The position numbers and the translations under genes were made by a program. A model generated the notes under the pieces. The model was given only the letters and a program-made list of their open reading frames with translations, was not told the DNA's origin and did no database searches. 64,000 nucleotides of DNA from Cinclus cinclus (lineage: Eukaryota; Chordata; Aves; Passeriformes; Cinclidae), in NCBI RefSeq assembly GCF_963662255.1, contig NC_085047.1:21395258-21459257 (forward strand), given 5' to 3'. Positions 13,141 to 26,100 of the stretch are shown here, piece by piece (the stretch's first letter is position 1; each line of letters starts with the position of its first letter).

Positions 13141-16100
13141 TGATCTTTAGCAGGCTGCCACAAATCTATGCATGTCTTTCTCTATTTAGAACAGAATCTT
13201 CAGCTTTCTTTATAAGATAAAAAGGCAGAAGAAAGATAAGCTGATGGTAAAACTAATTCCTTATATGCATATACTGTTTGAAAAAATACTGTCCAGCAAT
13301 GTTTGCTGTGTCAGCTGAAGTACAGAATTGTTTCTTGAGTTGGTAGCTCTGGAAGAGAGCGTTAGCCTAGTTGTGTATGTGTTGCAGCAGTGGTTCTATT
13401 ATCTGTGAACATCTAACGTAAGAATTAATGTCTTTGAGATGTCAGAAAAGGAGCTAATTATGACCTTGAGTTTTGAGCTGCTACTCTGTTTTGAAAAATA
13501 GTATGTGTAATTGGAAGTAGAAGACTAAGTTACACACTTTAATCTTCTTAGAAAAAAAAGGACATCCATTAGCAAGTAAATCTCATCTCTTCACAAATGA
13601 CTGTTGAACTGAGAGTTGTATACTCTAGCATTTTCTGTGGACTGTGTGGAAATAATAATCCAAAGCAAAATGTGTTTTTGTGCTGGCATTTTATACATAC
13701 AGGAAGCTGTAAACCAAGTATCAGGGAAAAGGAATTAAAACTGAATAAGTAGAGCAGCATTTGAAACTCGTGATAAATTATTTTCATCTTCTAGTGGGTA
13801 GGAGCAAAGGCCACGTCTCTTAATGTCAAAAATTATTTGGTGCATACTTGGATAGGAGCCTTTTCACTGGCATCCATACTTCCCTTGCAGCGATAGCAAT
13901 TTATTTTTTCTCTCAACCAACCCCAGATTGATGCAACAAGGAGTTTATAGACTTCAAGTGGCAGGAAACAATTATCCTTTAAGTGACATATAAAATTGAA
14001 GACTTAGCCTTACTTTTGATCTTTTCAATCCGCTCATTTCTTCAAAGCTTTGTGTTTGCTGTAATTTTATTTCTTGTTTCTTACTGTGGTAAGGTCTGAT
14101 TTGTCTGGTATTTGTTTCCCGTCTTCACTCTGTGCTTTGGATGTGAGTTAAGCTTGAATCCCTTTTACTTCAAGCTTCTCTTTCTGTTGCTGTTGTAAAT
14201 TCTGCATTAAGCTGAAGCTTGTCCACTTAAAAGAAGCCCCTTTTGGAATTGAATGTAACAAAAGCACTGGAGGTCACAGTCACTTTCTGTGTTTGTCAGT
14301 GCTTTCTAGAAGATGGCTTAAACTGAAGCAGAGTGCTAGTTAATTCCATATATTTGTCATTGTTCTTGGTTGCATAAAGTTGCCATATGGGAATTTGAGC
14401 ATTATTGCATCTCCTAAATATTCAGAAACTGTTGTGAGAGAGTCTTCAGTCTGACCTATGAATTTAAAGGCTGTCTTGAGGTGGTATTGTAATATATCAT
14501 ACTTTCTGGTCAAAAGCACTAGGAAGGAATGGACTTTTGATGATGTTCCACTGAAATCTAGCAGAAAAATTGCTGACTCATTTTTTTTTTAGTGGAAAAA
14601 AGGGTATTTGTGACAGTTCTTATGGAATGATTGCTTTTCTCATATTTGTTTGCTTTTCATACAAATTATACATGTGGTGTTGCTACTGTGTCTGGTTAAA
14701 TTCATAAGAATAGCCTTAAATAAATACAGAATGTTGAGCCAGAAGTGAAGCCTTAGAAGTGTGCCCAGAAATTCAATTTGCAGTTGTTTTTAGGATGGTG
14801 TGTTTTTTTGTTTGTTATTGTTTAAAAATTTTTCCCCATCCCTCATGGCTGTAACAAAGGAATTTGGGGCAGTAGATTCCCAACCTTGATAATTTGTTTC
14901 TGTCTCTCTGTGCTCTAGCAGAAAACCTCTGAGAAATCATGCTGCAGTAATTTGAAATGTCAGAATGCTGCATTTCATGGGTGTACAACAGTACTGGCAG
15001 ATCTTTTTGTCTTGGCTACTTCAGCTTAGTGTATGAATCTGGCTTATTAATTTGTCTTGTAATGAAAACAGGCCTGCACTGCTTTTCTGGGCTGAAAATG
15101 GGAGTGTCAACCAGACAGAGGCACCATTCTTAAGTGGTACAAAATTGGTGGGATTACAGCAAAAATGGAACAGGCCAACTCTGTTGCTCCTATCTCGGAC
15201 TTGGTAGGCTTGAGCAGGCTGAAGGTGTAAACACTGTCAGATGCTGGGCAGAGTTGGCTTGAATATTTGGGCAGTTTCATGTCAAAGTAGAAAAATTTTT
15301 GCTCAAGTGTTTGTGTTTCAAAACCTTCACTTTTAATCTGAGTAGGAGGTAGAGAATTAAGACAGAATCTTGGAAAATTTTCATTTGAAAATGAAAAAAA
15401 ATAATTTAAAAGCAAATAAACACAGTATCCTCTGCCCCCCAAATTTTACTCATGCATTTTGCTGGTCCTGTTATAAAGAAGAAGACGGTTTGAAAAATGT
15501 CACCTTTAAGTTGTAGCACTGTCCATATATCACATTTTTCAAGGATACTTAAGCTAGTATTGTTTAAAATTAAACTTAGTTCACTCTGTACTCTTCCTTT
15601 GGTCCAAATTCTTTCTGACTTAGGGGAACCAAGGCTTGATTTGCTGCTTACACTTCAGTATTAAAGTATTCTGTCCCTCCCCATCAAATAAAGATATAAT
15701 TTTTTTTTCTGATAAGATTGTAACTTCTGAGATTGTATGTTTTCAGTCATGTTCATATTCCTCTGGAAATCATAGGAGCACTTTTGGTGATTGAGGTCCA
15801 GAGCCTTTGAAGTTGTTTATGCAATCTCTTTATCTCAGGAGCCTCAAACATAGCCAGATATCCTTCAAGTATATGCCAAACTTTTGTCAGCCTCAAAAAA
15901 GATACAGAGCTGGAGAAAAGAGCTGCTGAAATAGATTTGTTATGGGAGTCCTGAAATAGCACTGCTTTTTGCGTTCTCAGCTTGCATAAACCTAAAGCTA
16001 CCAGGAACCACTGAGTAGTTTTTGCAAGCATGAAGGAGAGCAAACATATTTAAATTTACAACTGGCTGGTTGTATCCTGAGCCCTAGGCTTGTTCTTCAC

Positions 16101-19100
16101 CAAGTCAAAAATGTAGAACAGAACAAAGATCTATTGATAGTCCATGCTCTTTTTCTTTTTCTTTCCTTTGTTTTTTTTTCTCCATTAACAATTGTAGAAG
16201 AGATCCTTTCATCTTCTCTGACCACCTCTGAATAATTTCCTTAGAGATGTTTCATTAATGCTGTGACTTCATTTTGCATACAGAGAATGTTTTACTGGGT
16301 TTAATAGTTCATATTTATTTTAATATTTTAACTATTTTACTGATTTTATCTGTTCTTCCTTCCCTCTGTAGGATTTCTCAAAGAAAGTAGCAAGCATGAA
16401 CTTATTTGGTGAAACTGAATCCAGTGTCTGCTTCAGGGATGTGCTCACCTGCTCAGTCTTATATCTGGCTCTGCTGAGATAGATGGGTTCACATTTCATG
16501 TAGCTGGTACACGCTATGACTGCTCTTCCTAAAACCCTTCCAAACCATCCTTCCTCTGGGTGCTGTGTTTGTGTGTGTAGCTTCATTAACAAATAACCTT
16601 CGTACAGAACATGGGCTGCTGCAGGGTTCACTTCTATCATACAGACAAAGCAATTTACACATGGCTGAAGTCTGAGACAGGTGCCCAACATCAGCAGTGA
16701 CCAGCTTTTAGTCATTCTCTTTAGAGGGCTGGGTTTTCCTTTGGCTCAAACCTACAGTCCTGGCAGTGTGCATGTCTGTGCCCTTCCCAGATCACCTGGG
16801 ACCATACTCTTGCAGAGAGTTATGTCATCTGAGGGGACCTTGCCTTTTAGGACAAGTATTCCTGCAGCACTGAAGTGTCTCTGTCTTTTCCTTAGATGAG
16901 AGTTTTAACAGGCATGTCCTAATCTCTTAGAGGCAAGGGTGAGGGCACATTGTACAGGGGCACATTGGAGGCTGGATACAAACAGGACATTGGGGCTCAA
17001 TCCAGCTATGAGGTGGTTTGGGGAGCTAAGCACCCCTTTCTGCCCTGTGCTTTGAGCAGAGCTTGTGAGAAGGCTTGAGCTCACACTGTATTTATTTCTC
17101 CTCCTCCTTCCTTCTGGTTCATCTGTTCTCTAACACCACACTGCCTCACACAAAGCTGGAGTGACCTGTGAAGCATAGGGACTCTGGTGAGGGCTGAGCA
17201 GCAAACACTAAGAAAAGATCCCAGTGTTTGGCTGGAAGATTTGTTTGTATGTTTGCTTTTGCCTTGGGCAAAGCACATTGTGAAAATAAATGGATCTAAA
17301 AATGAGATGTGAGTTTATATGAAATAAGAATAGCTAAAAAAGGGGTGACAGCAAAAGCAGCAGAAATATATAGGCCAGCAGCACTAGCTAGAAACAGAAG
17401 GTGGGGTAGGAAAACTAAGGTGAAAGCAACCAAGTCCCCTCTTCCTACATCCTCTTAAATGTAGTTGTATACGAGGCTCACCTTGTGTTCACACAAAACA
17501 CAGCCTGTTTCTGTGGGATTTTGTGTAGATGTGAAGATCCACCCTCAGAGCTGATTGCCACTTAGCTAGCTCTGCTTGAGGAAAGGGAGAGCTGCCAGGA
17601 GAGAACTAGGGACATATAAAAAACTAATACTTGGATGCAGATATACTTGCATCATCCCAGCACCAGCAGAAGACAAACTCAGCTCCTGTAAGAGAAAATG
17701 AGATTGCTCCTTAGGTGATTGAAGTGATGCTGGTCTCTGGTGTAAGCTAGAGGTTTGGCAAAGTACCAATTCAGCACTGTGACCTTATGCTGAGGTTTTT
17801 GACACCATTTTAATAGTGGAAAAATATCTGACTTTTTAAGTAAGATTCTAAAATATTTCAATAAATATCTGCTCTTTCTGGGAGAACAGGACGGACTGAC
17901 CTTCAGGTTTCAAGAATCTCGAATGAGGAATTTGCTGACAGGGCTTTCAAGTAAGTCACAGAAGAGCAAGCTGTCCTGTGAACATGAGATAGACTGTCAA
18001 GGGAAAACTCCCTGGCCTACTCCCCGGGAAAGCTAAGAGTAAAAAGACTGAAAAATTGCTGTGCAGTTGAGGAGCCTGTTCAACTCCTTTGTAGAAAGTT
18101 ATACTGGAATGTTAGAAATGTGGGGGTCTTCTCCAGCAAAATTTGTATTTAATGATAGACCTATTGTATAGGTACATGCTGTGGTCTGGTTTAGAGTTAC
18201 CAGGAGGCTGCTGCTCTTTCTGGCATTATACAGTGCTAAGAATCTCACTCCCTATATGTGAATGTGTGTAAAATGTCTGTAGCTATTTATATAAAATGAG
18301 GGGGAGGATGAAACAGTGCTGGTTATTTCTGAGAACTCCTCTAAAACAAACCATCCATGTTTCTGTCTAGGTAGTGTGTACATGTCTGTCTAGTACACAG
18401 TTTATTTCAAAAATAAATTTATTTCTTCAGAAATAGCTGTCATTCTGAAAACACTCCCCTCCCTGAGGATGGAGCTGATATCTTTTTTTGGAGCCGCCAT
18501 TATAAGTGTTTTGGTTGTAATTTGGTAATATCATCTGAGACTAGATGTTCAGTTACTAAAAGGATAAAGAAGGAAAGGTACTTCAGTGGTGCAAGGAATT
18601 TTGTTATGTACTTGGTAATATTTTTTTAATTTTTCACAAGTAACATAGTTGAACTTTGTGTTAAGTAACCCAACTGCTTCTGAAAGCTTCCTTTAAGTCA
18701 TGGATTTCCATTTGCCTTGCCACCTTAGAAATAGGAAATGGTTAGCCACCCTTGCCAGTGGTAATCTGCATGTTTAGTCAGTGCAACAATGGTCTAATGA
18801 AAAAAAAAGTCCATTTATCATATTTTTATGTGGTTTTTTTCACTTTTGAATTTTAAAGCTAAAAAAAATCATTCACATAGAGGGATAAAAACTCTAAGAG
18901 AGCAATTTGGAAAAAAAACTCCCTTACTCCAAGTTTTGGTGTTCCCTTCCACATCAACTCATGTTCAAATTGAATATTATAGATCACTGAATCAAGACAG
19001 TTTCATGGCTAATTCACATGGAACCACAATTCTGCATACAGCATTCACTGTCTTTTTAGGATTACAGTGAACCAAAGAACAGAACAATAGAGAATCAACT

Positions 19101-22100
19101 CCACTGTCAGTCTCATGCAATCAAACTGACTTTGTCTTTCTTCCTAATGTTACACGTTTGTTTATCACATTTATTTTCAATTTACGAAGTAAGCCTATGC
19201 TGTGATGTGGATATCCACATACAAAATTGTTGGAAAAAAGTACATCAAATTGGTATATGGATGGACTGCAGTATGTTCTTGCATTACGGATTAGAGGACT
19301 CTCTTCATCAGATCTTATCTGGTAATGACTGAGACTCAATGTACATTTAAAGAATCCATTGAATTGTAGGTAAGCAAGTGACAAATTACACAAATTTAAA
19401 TTCATATATAGTACTTAGGAGACTTTTAATTAGCTCTATTGCTATATAAAGCAATAATAAAGACAATAATAAAGACAAGAGCATGGCAGATCACAATATT
19501 TTCCAAGAATCAGGAATGCCTTGGAATGAAGATTTTGCTCTGTACTTGGGTCTAACACTTACTAGTAGCTTAAAAACAGATGTGGCACTGAGTTTCTGTG
19601 TCAGTTTACTCATTATGTAATGATATGTAAGATTTATAAATACCTCATTTCTGAGGTTATCATAAAGTCTTAAAATGCTCATTGTGCAACCAGACATTCC
19701 CATGTAGGAAAGACAATCTGATTGTTAGGTTTTGACAACTAGAGGTAGTGAAATTCAAGGTTATTGACCCTTGGAAATGACAAAATTCTGTAAAGAATTT
19801 GTGTTTCCACTTGGAAACAGGAAAAAAAAGTAAAACTTTCTATACAACTGATTTTTTTTCCATTTTTAGGGGAAAAAAGTTAAGATACTTTATTTATTTA
19901 AAGCACATACCAGTTTCCCTGGGAATTTTATTTCTAGAGATTTTCCAGCCTACATCCAAGAATTTAAGAATAGTTGTTACCCCTTGGTACAGAGAGTGGA
20001 TTTGGTAAACCATGGCCCCAACACTTTGAGCAACGGTTCTTTGGGCTTTCAAGCTCCTAAAAAAAGACTTGTGTTCATACAATTGCTTTGGAGCTGTGCA
20101 ATGATATTTGCTTCCCTTTGGATCAGGAACCTAAAAGTCTTCCCTATCTGAAATGACAGAGTACATGGTCTGTCCTGAGGCCAGGCCACACAGCTCATGC
20201 ATGGTCTGCAGATCCAGATAAGATGGGTGCTTGGAGGAGTCACTGTTTTCCCTGCTGGCCTCATGGCAGGGGCAGCAGAAGCCCTGAGAAGCCAGATTAA
20301 AATCAGTTGTCAGTGCTTCTCCTTTCCTTGATAGAGCATATCCCTCTGACATGCTAATGCTCTGTGGTGTCCTGTTGAAGTCTTGGGACATTCTCAACTT
20401 GCAGGATTTTTGTGGGAGCCTGTTGGAATTCTCATGAAATGTCCTGAGGGTTTGTTTGGCCGGAATCAGGACAAGCTCTTGGGAACTGTGACACTTCTAT
20501 ATTGAATTTTTGTCTGAGGGGATCACAGTTCTGTTTGTTAGGAGTGATATGCCAAGCTGTAATTACAGGTTTGGGATGGTGCAGCTTTGAGTCATTGTGC
20601 AAATCTGTGTTAGACTATCTTCAGGACAGCTCTGCCAGCACTGCCCAGCTAGCTGAGCAGCAGCCCCTTAGCATTTGTCTCTCCATGCTGAAATCTTGAA
20701 GAGTGTTGCTAGAGAACAGGCTCACAGAGCTCCTGAATTTCAGTGCTCATTGATTCTCTGTGCATTTTTATTGAAGGAGGAAGCCCCTCCATTTACTTCA
20801 TAAGCCTTACAAATGCTTCCCTTGCTTGGAGATGCTTTGGGTGAAAGATACCCAGGTGACTCAAACAACAGAACTAGAAGTCTCTTGTACTTCCAGAATT
20901 CACAGCAGCTCACAGGAAACCTGTTTGGTTCTATCAAAATTCTTTGATTTACTGTACTTTGCTAATCAATTGGTAGTATACTGAAATGAAGAAAAACGGT
21001 GACTGTCTTGAATTTAAAATGAGAGAATAACAAGTTGTCTTAGTATTGATTATATAAATAAACATGGAGGCGAGGTTTATGTGCCTCTGGCAAACAGCTG
21101 AAATAAGTATTTCAAATAAGACTTGTCTATGTGCTCAGTAGAAAACATCTTCTATTTCAGCAGGGAGTGGGAATTGTTTCCAGTCTCCTTATTTGAGGTG
21201 GGCAAGTGCATGACACAAGGCAAGCACAGACTGAATTTCCAACCTGGCATATGGCATCCAACCCTCTCCACTGTGAAAAGGATAAGGATTATGAAGATTG
21301 CTATAGAAACACTATTGACATCCTTAGTGTTCCAGCCTTTGGCTACTTTTCCTGTTATTCACCTGGTGACCACAGAGGCCATTCCTGTGTGAAAAGTAAT
21401 TGGGTTTTATTACCAAATATAATGGTATTGAGATGATCTAGACTGAGTGGCCTAGAACATGATGTCCTCTCCCTACAGAGTGGTTCCATCTTGAACCCCT
21501 TCAAAACTGGATTTTTCTCTCAGAATTTACTTCAGTTCTAAAGGGTACCAGCAGAGGAAACAAGAAGGGAAGTTAATTGAGATCCTTGTTACCTGAAATG
21601 TGGCTTAGGAAAGTGCCCAGAAGAGTTTATGAAGCGCAGGAGAAGCTGAGTGTTTGGCATTTCAGTTCACCCGAAGAGTGTTTGTGTAGTGAGGCCAGTT
21701 TTGAGCCTTAAGTTGGGTCTAGGTCTTCCAGTGAGGTCCAAAAGTATTGTCCTGGATAATTGGGTGGCAGCAATTAGGTGGCCTGAAGCACTCCTTTCAT
21801 GTTGAACACGTGGACAGATGTTTTCACAGCTCCCTGTTGCTACTCCTCTACAGATGGTATGGGAGTAGTACACGCTTTTTGTTTTTTAGTCATATATCAG
21901 TTCCTTGGCCATTAGCAGCATTTTTCATTATTTAAGATGTAGATTATATAGTGTCAATTTTATGAAGGATCCTTTTGCATTACTAGCAGCCATTCAAGAT
22001 GTTTTGATGTCTAAATCATTCATGATTAGCATGCAGCATGCTTGGATAGATTCTGTGTTTTCCTCATCATATTACGTGTGGGATCTGCTGCTGTTTCAGT

Positions 22101-23078
22101 GGAAAACTCCCCTGCTGAACAGTTAACAAAAAGAAAAACTGTGCTTTTGATGACATAAGAACCATTTGTATTGTGTAGTTAAGGAGAATTTTGCTTACAT
22201 TCATCTTAGCAAGTGAAGTTGGCAGAGAATGCTTTCTGGTGTAATAATGGCTTTGTAGAGACTCTGATGAAAGGACTGCAACTCTGCATTCCAGGGAAAC
22301 ACAGGAGACCCAAATAGTCACTGTGCCTCCCCTAGCAAGGCTAAGCTTCACCTGCTGTTTCAAGTGATGAAGTATGCCTGCAGCCATCTCTTTGAGTGCT
22401 CAGACTTTCTTTTTGAAACCTTTTAATATAAAATCAGGTAGACTAATGTTTTCAGAATTAAAAATAAAGTGATTTAACAGATAATTTTGTTGCCTGTGAG
22501 TTTAAACTGCAGGAATATGTCCATTACTTAAATTGTAAGTTAATAGAGCATCCGTCTTACACCAAAGGATCTGGCCTACAGTAAGGAGGGATGTTCCTTT
22601 GCCTGTCTGGAAGTGGTTTATAACAGGATTACATTTAGCTCAGTAACTAGCTGGTTTGATCCAAGGCCAGGAAAGAAAGATGGAGCAGCTCACATAAAAA
22701 TGCAATCTCATACAATATTATTTAATTCTTTGCAGTTTTTGCCTTCTTGTCTTACCTAGCTCTATGTGGAGGATCACTGACTCCACTCTGACTGTACCAT
22801 CTTGTACAGTCTTGGAGTCTGTGGAGTCTTGGAAGAAGGATGTTATGAATCTTGTGTGGTACTGGTTGCCCAAGCCCCCAGGAGCAAAAGCAGAAAGGCA
22901 GTAATTCATACAATGCTGAATAAATCCATAAGAGACTTGGCAGAGAAAAGGAGCTAAAGGTTAGTTGATCTGAACAATCTCAAATTAACCCATACCATCT
23001 GCCTGCGCCCCCCTCCCCCTATAAGATTTGAATCAGCTCTTCTGAACCCTAGAAGTGCTTTCCAGTAACCTACTTTAT
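13141..23078. other. Intergenic, no supported gene
   Basis: AT-rich DNA with only short chance ORFs. The best-looking frame (21,206-21,436, plus) has several cysteines but no family match and no clear flanking splice sites. No repeat with a recognisable terminus was seen. Confidence 0.55.
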
Positions 23079-23104
23079 CAACAACAACAACAACGACAAC
23101 AACG

Positions 23105-23153
<49 letters not shown>
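23079..23153 (+). repeat. (CAA)n trinucleotide microsatellite
   Basis: About 25 units of CAA in 75 bases, with two CGA-containing interruptions near the left end (around 23,094 and 23,103) and a perfect run of about 16 units to the right. It starts after TTTAT and ends in AAATTCC. A perfect run of this length is likely to be polymorphic in length. Confidence 0.97.
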
Positions 23154-26100
23154 ATTCCTATGGGAATAAACAGCTAAAGCTAAAATATTATTTTTGTCAA
23201 CCAAAACTACTGGGCCAAAATTCTGCATGTCCTCCATCTGTATTGTGTTAAATTACTGCTGGCATCAAAAGGAATAATTTTGCTTGAGTCAAGGGATAGT
23301 GGTGGCATGGTGCTGCTGGACTGTGTGTGTCTGGATATGTTTACTACTTGAGTGTGAGAGGACCAGCAATACTTGTCTGTCACATCAGTGAGAAAGGAGA
23401 CATGACTTGTGTGTGCCAAAAGAAAAAGTCACACCAAATGACTAGCCAGAAGGACCCAAAATCACAGCTGAAGTGTCAGACAAGAATTAGAGAAATAAAC
23501 AGGACTGCATGATTTGTCTGTACAATCCACATTTTAAAAAGAGGGTCTGGTGCCATTTTTAAGAATGTTAGGTGACTTGGAAGATGTGAGTTTTTGTCTG
23601 TGTTCACTATACTCTGGAAAGCTCTCACCAGCATCCCTCCTTCTTCAGTGCTGCCTGTGAGGATGGCTCTATGGGTAAGAAGAGCAGGCCCCAAATGGTA
23701 GCAGGTTGATGGGGATAGCCTGGGAGAAAGGGAGCCTTCATGGAGCCCTTAGAAGTAGCATTGCTTATTCCATCTGAAGCACAGGACAGGGTTTCTTTGG
23801 TTTATTTTGTGACATTGAGGGTAGGTAGGTACTGTCCATGGCAAATTTAATCTGAAATAATAGAAGAGAGAGGGGAGAAACTCTAGTATAAGAATGCAAA
23901 TGTTTAGTAAACAGAAGTAATGCTCTACTCCAAGTGTCTTATCTGATGGTGGGCTTAGACTACAGTAGGACGAAAGAGTAAGACTCTTTTGATGCTGTTC
24001 TATATGTAAAGGGAGTTTAAATTCCCCGAAGAATCTTAGTACATTTAGCAGCTTTTTCAAAGTTGTAAGGAAAAATATGTAGCTTAGTTGATCTATAAAA
24101 TATTTCTTTTAATTGACATCTAGAATTGCAAACTTCCTAGGCTTTAGGGTGTCCTTTCTTATTTTGTTTACTGAGTTGTCTAAGCTAATTATGTTAGAGC
24201 CAGTTCAAAGCAGTCATATATATACCCTGTGAAGTTCTTAAACATTTTCTGAAAGGTACAAGAGGTGGCTTGGTGGCAGGTGGTCAAAAATAATCTTTTA
24301 CTGTATTAAGTTAAGTTCAAAACACGCAGCTAAATTGTCCTCTGTCTCCTTTCCCAGCTCTTCTATGAAGATGGTATCTGTAGGTTTTTCTGAGGGCAGT
24401 GCTCAGTGGCTATCACGAGGTTGTGAACACTGAAGCAAGCAAGATAATTTCCACAATTGTTATCTGAGTAAAAATGGGGTTTTGTTGGACCTTCCCCCAA
24501 CCACCTTTTGTTCATTGTGGCTTCCTTATTCTGTATTTTCCCCTCCATTAGCCCCATTTCACCAGCCCACAACTTTGTTATAAGTGTAAATGTCAAGTGG
24601 CTTTAAAAATGAATCAGAACACAATTTTTGTAACCCTGGGATATCTGATTTTCCACATCTCTGTATTTACTTTCTAAAATGCTCTCTGTAATTACTTGGT
24701 ATGGGCTAAACTGGACTAATTACTAACAGATAAGTGTAAAGTGAATTACTGGAACTTTTGTTCCTCAGCCAAATTTCAGACTTCTCACATATTTTTCCTT
24801 AGTTGTAACAGCTAATGTGTTTAGTACCTCATCTCACACCATATTATCATCAATGCCAGGATTTATGGGGGTTTCCAAGAGTGCTCATTTCTCAATTAGT
24901 CTCAAATTTGATCAAAATGCAAACTTTATAAAAACTAATTTTATTTAATTTTCCAGGAAATTAGTCTCTGTCATTTATTTCATTTTCAAACTTCTAAGGA
25001 TATTTTATATTAAAAGTTGTAGTACCTATAAATGTTATATTAAGTTATAAAAACACAATAAAATTTAAAGGTAAATATTATTTTAAAATTTAGATATGAA
25101 TTATAAATACAAATGTGTACAGATGAAACAACTAGACCTTTCAGGATTTTTGTGGGATTTACTATTCCTATTGCCAACCCAATAGTTTGCCAAGGTAAAA
25201 ATGAATTTGCAAAATGTTTTGATCTACCTGAGACTTCTTTTTTTAAATTCAGCAAAATCTCAGTTATCAAATGTCATCTTCAATTGTATGAGCAGGATTC
25301 CTTACTGGAGCTAAATAATATAATTTTGTGGCTTCAAGGAGCTGTTTTGGTTTATTCAATGAGCTTGGATTTACTCAAAGGGCTCTGGAGGCTCAGAGAG
25401 CTCAAACCCCATTTTCTTGTTTAATTAGCAATGGCCAGTATGATAGACATGCCCCATCTCACATGAGGTGGTTACAGCTGGATGGCTCTTGACCTCACAT
25501 AGTCGTTAATTCCCAGAAAACACAAACAGAGGTGTAGGGTTGTATGGACCCTATGTTTGTTGGGAGACTTCCTTGCTGCCTAATGATTTGCAGTTTCAAG
25601 TAGTTGGTGTGCACATGGTGAGTTTGCTGGTTTTTGCTGTATTTGGTGCCCTGTTTAGTCAGTTGCTGGAGGTTTGTTCTGTCACTTATGGGTGGGTTTA
25701 CGAGTGACTGTGGCACTCAGAGTGCTGTTGGGATTGGGTATAACATCAGGAATATGCATGACCTTGGGAACTGGCTTAGGAGGGATCATGGCCCTGAGGG
25801 TACATTTGAGGAAGCCTTTGTAGCTGGGCCAGAGAGTGGGAGTGGGGTGCTTATTGAGCCTTATGGATCTGTCTGGAAGATAATGTGGTCTTGGGACAAA
25901 TATCAGGAGTGGGCATGGTCTCTGGAAAAAATGCAGTCTGATGCATTTGTCTAGCCCTTTGTGTATGTTGGGAATGACATATACTGCTTTGCTTAAAGGT
26001 CTTGTTTTTGACCTCTCATCTGATATTTCTATGGCAGCTTGCTCCCACTGGAGATCAGTTCTTACATAGTTATTGTGGTGTGCCGGGTAGGGAACCTGCA

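Noticed and set aside
21206..21436. 76-codon frame with a cysteine-containing stretch (LHCEKDKDYEDCYRN)
   Set aside because: It looks exon-like at first, but there is no convincing acceptor and donor pair, no partner exon and no known family.
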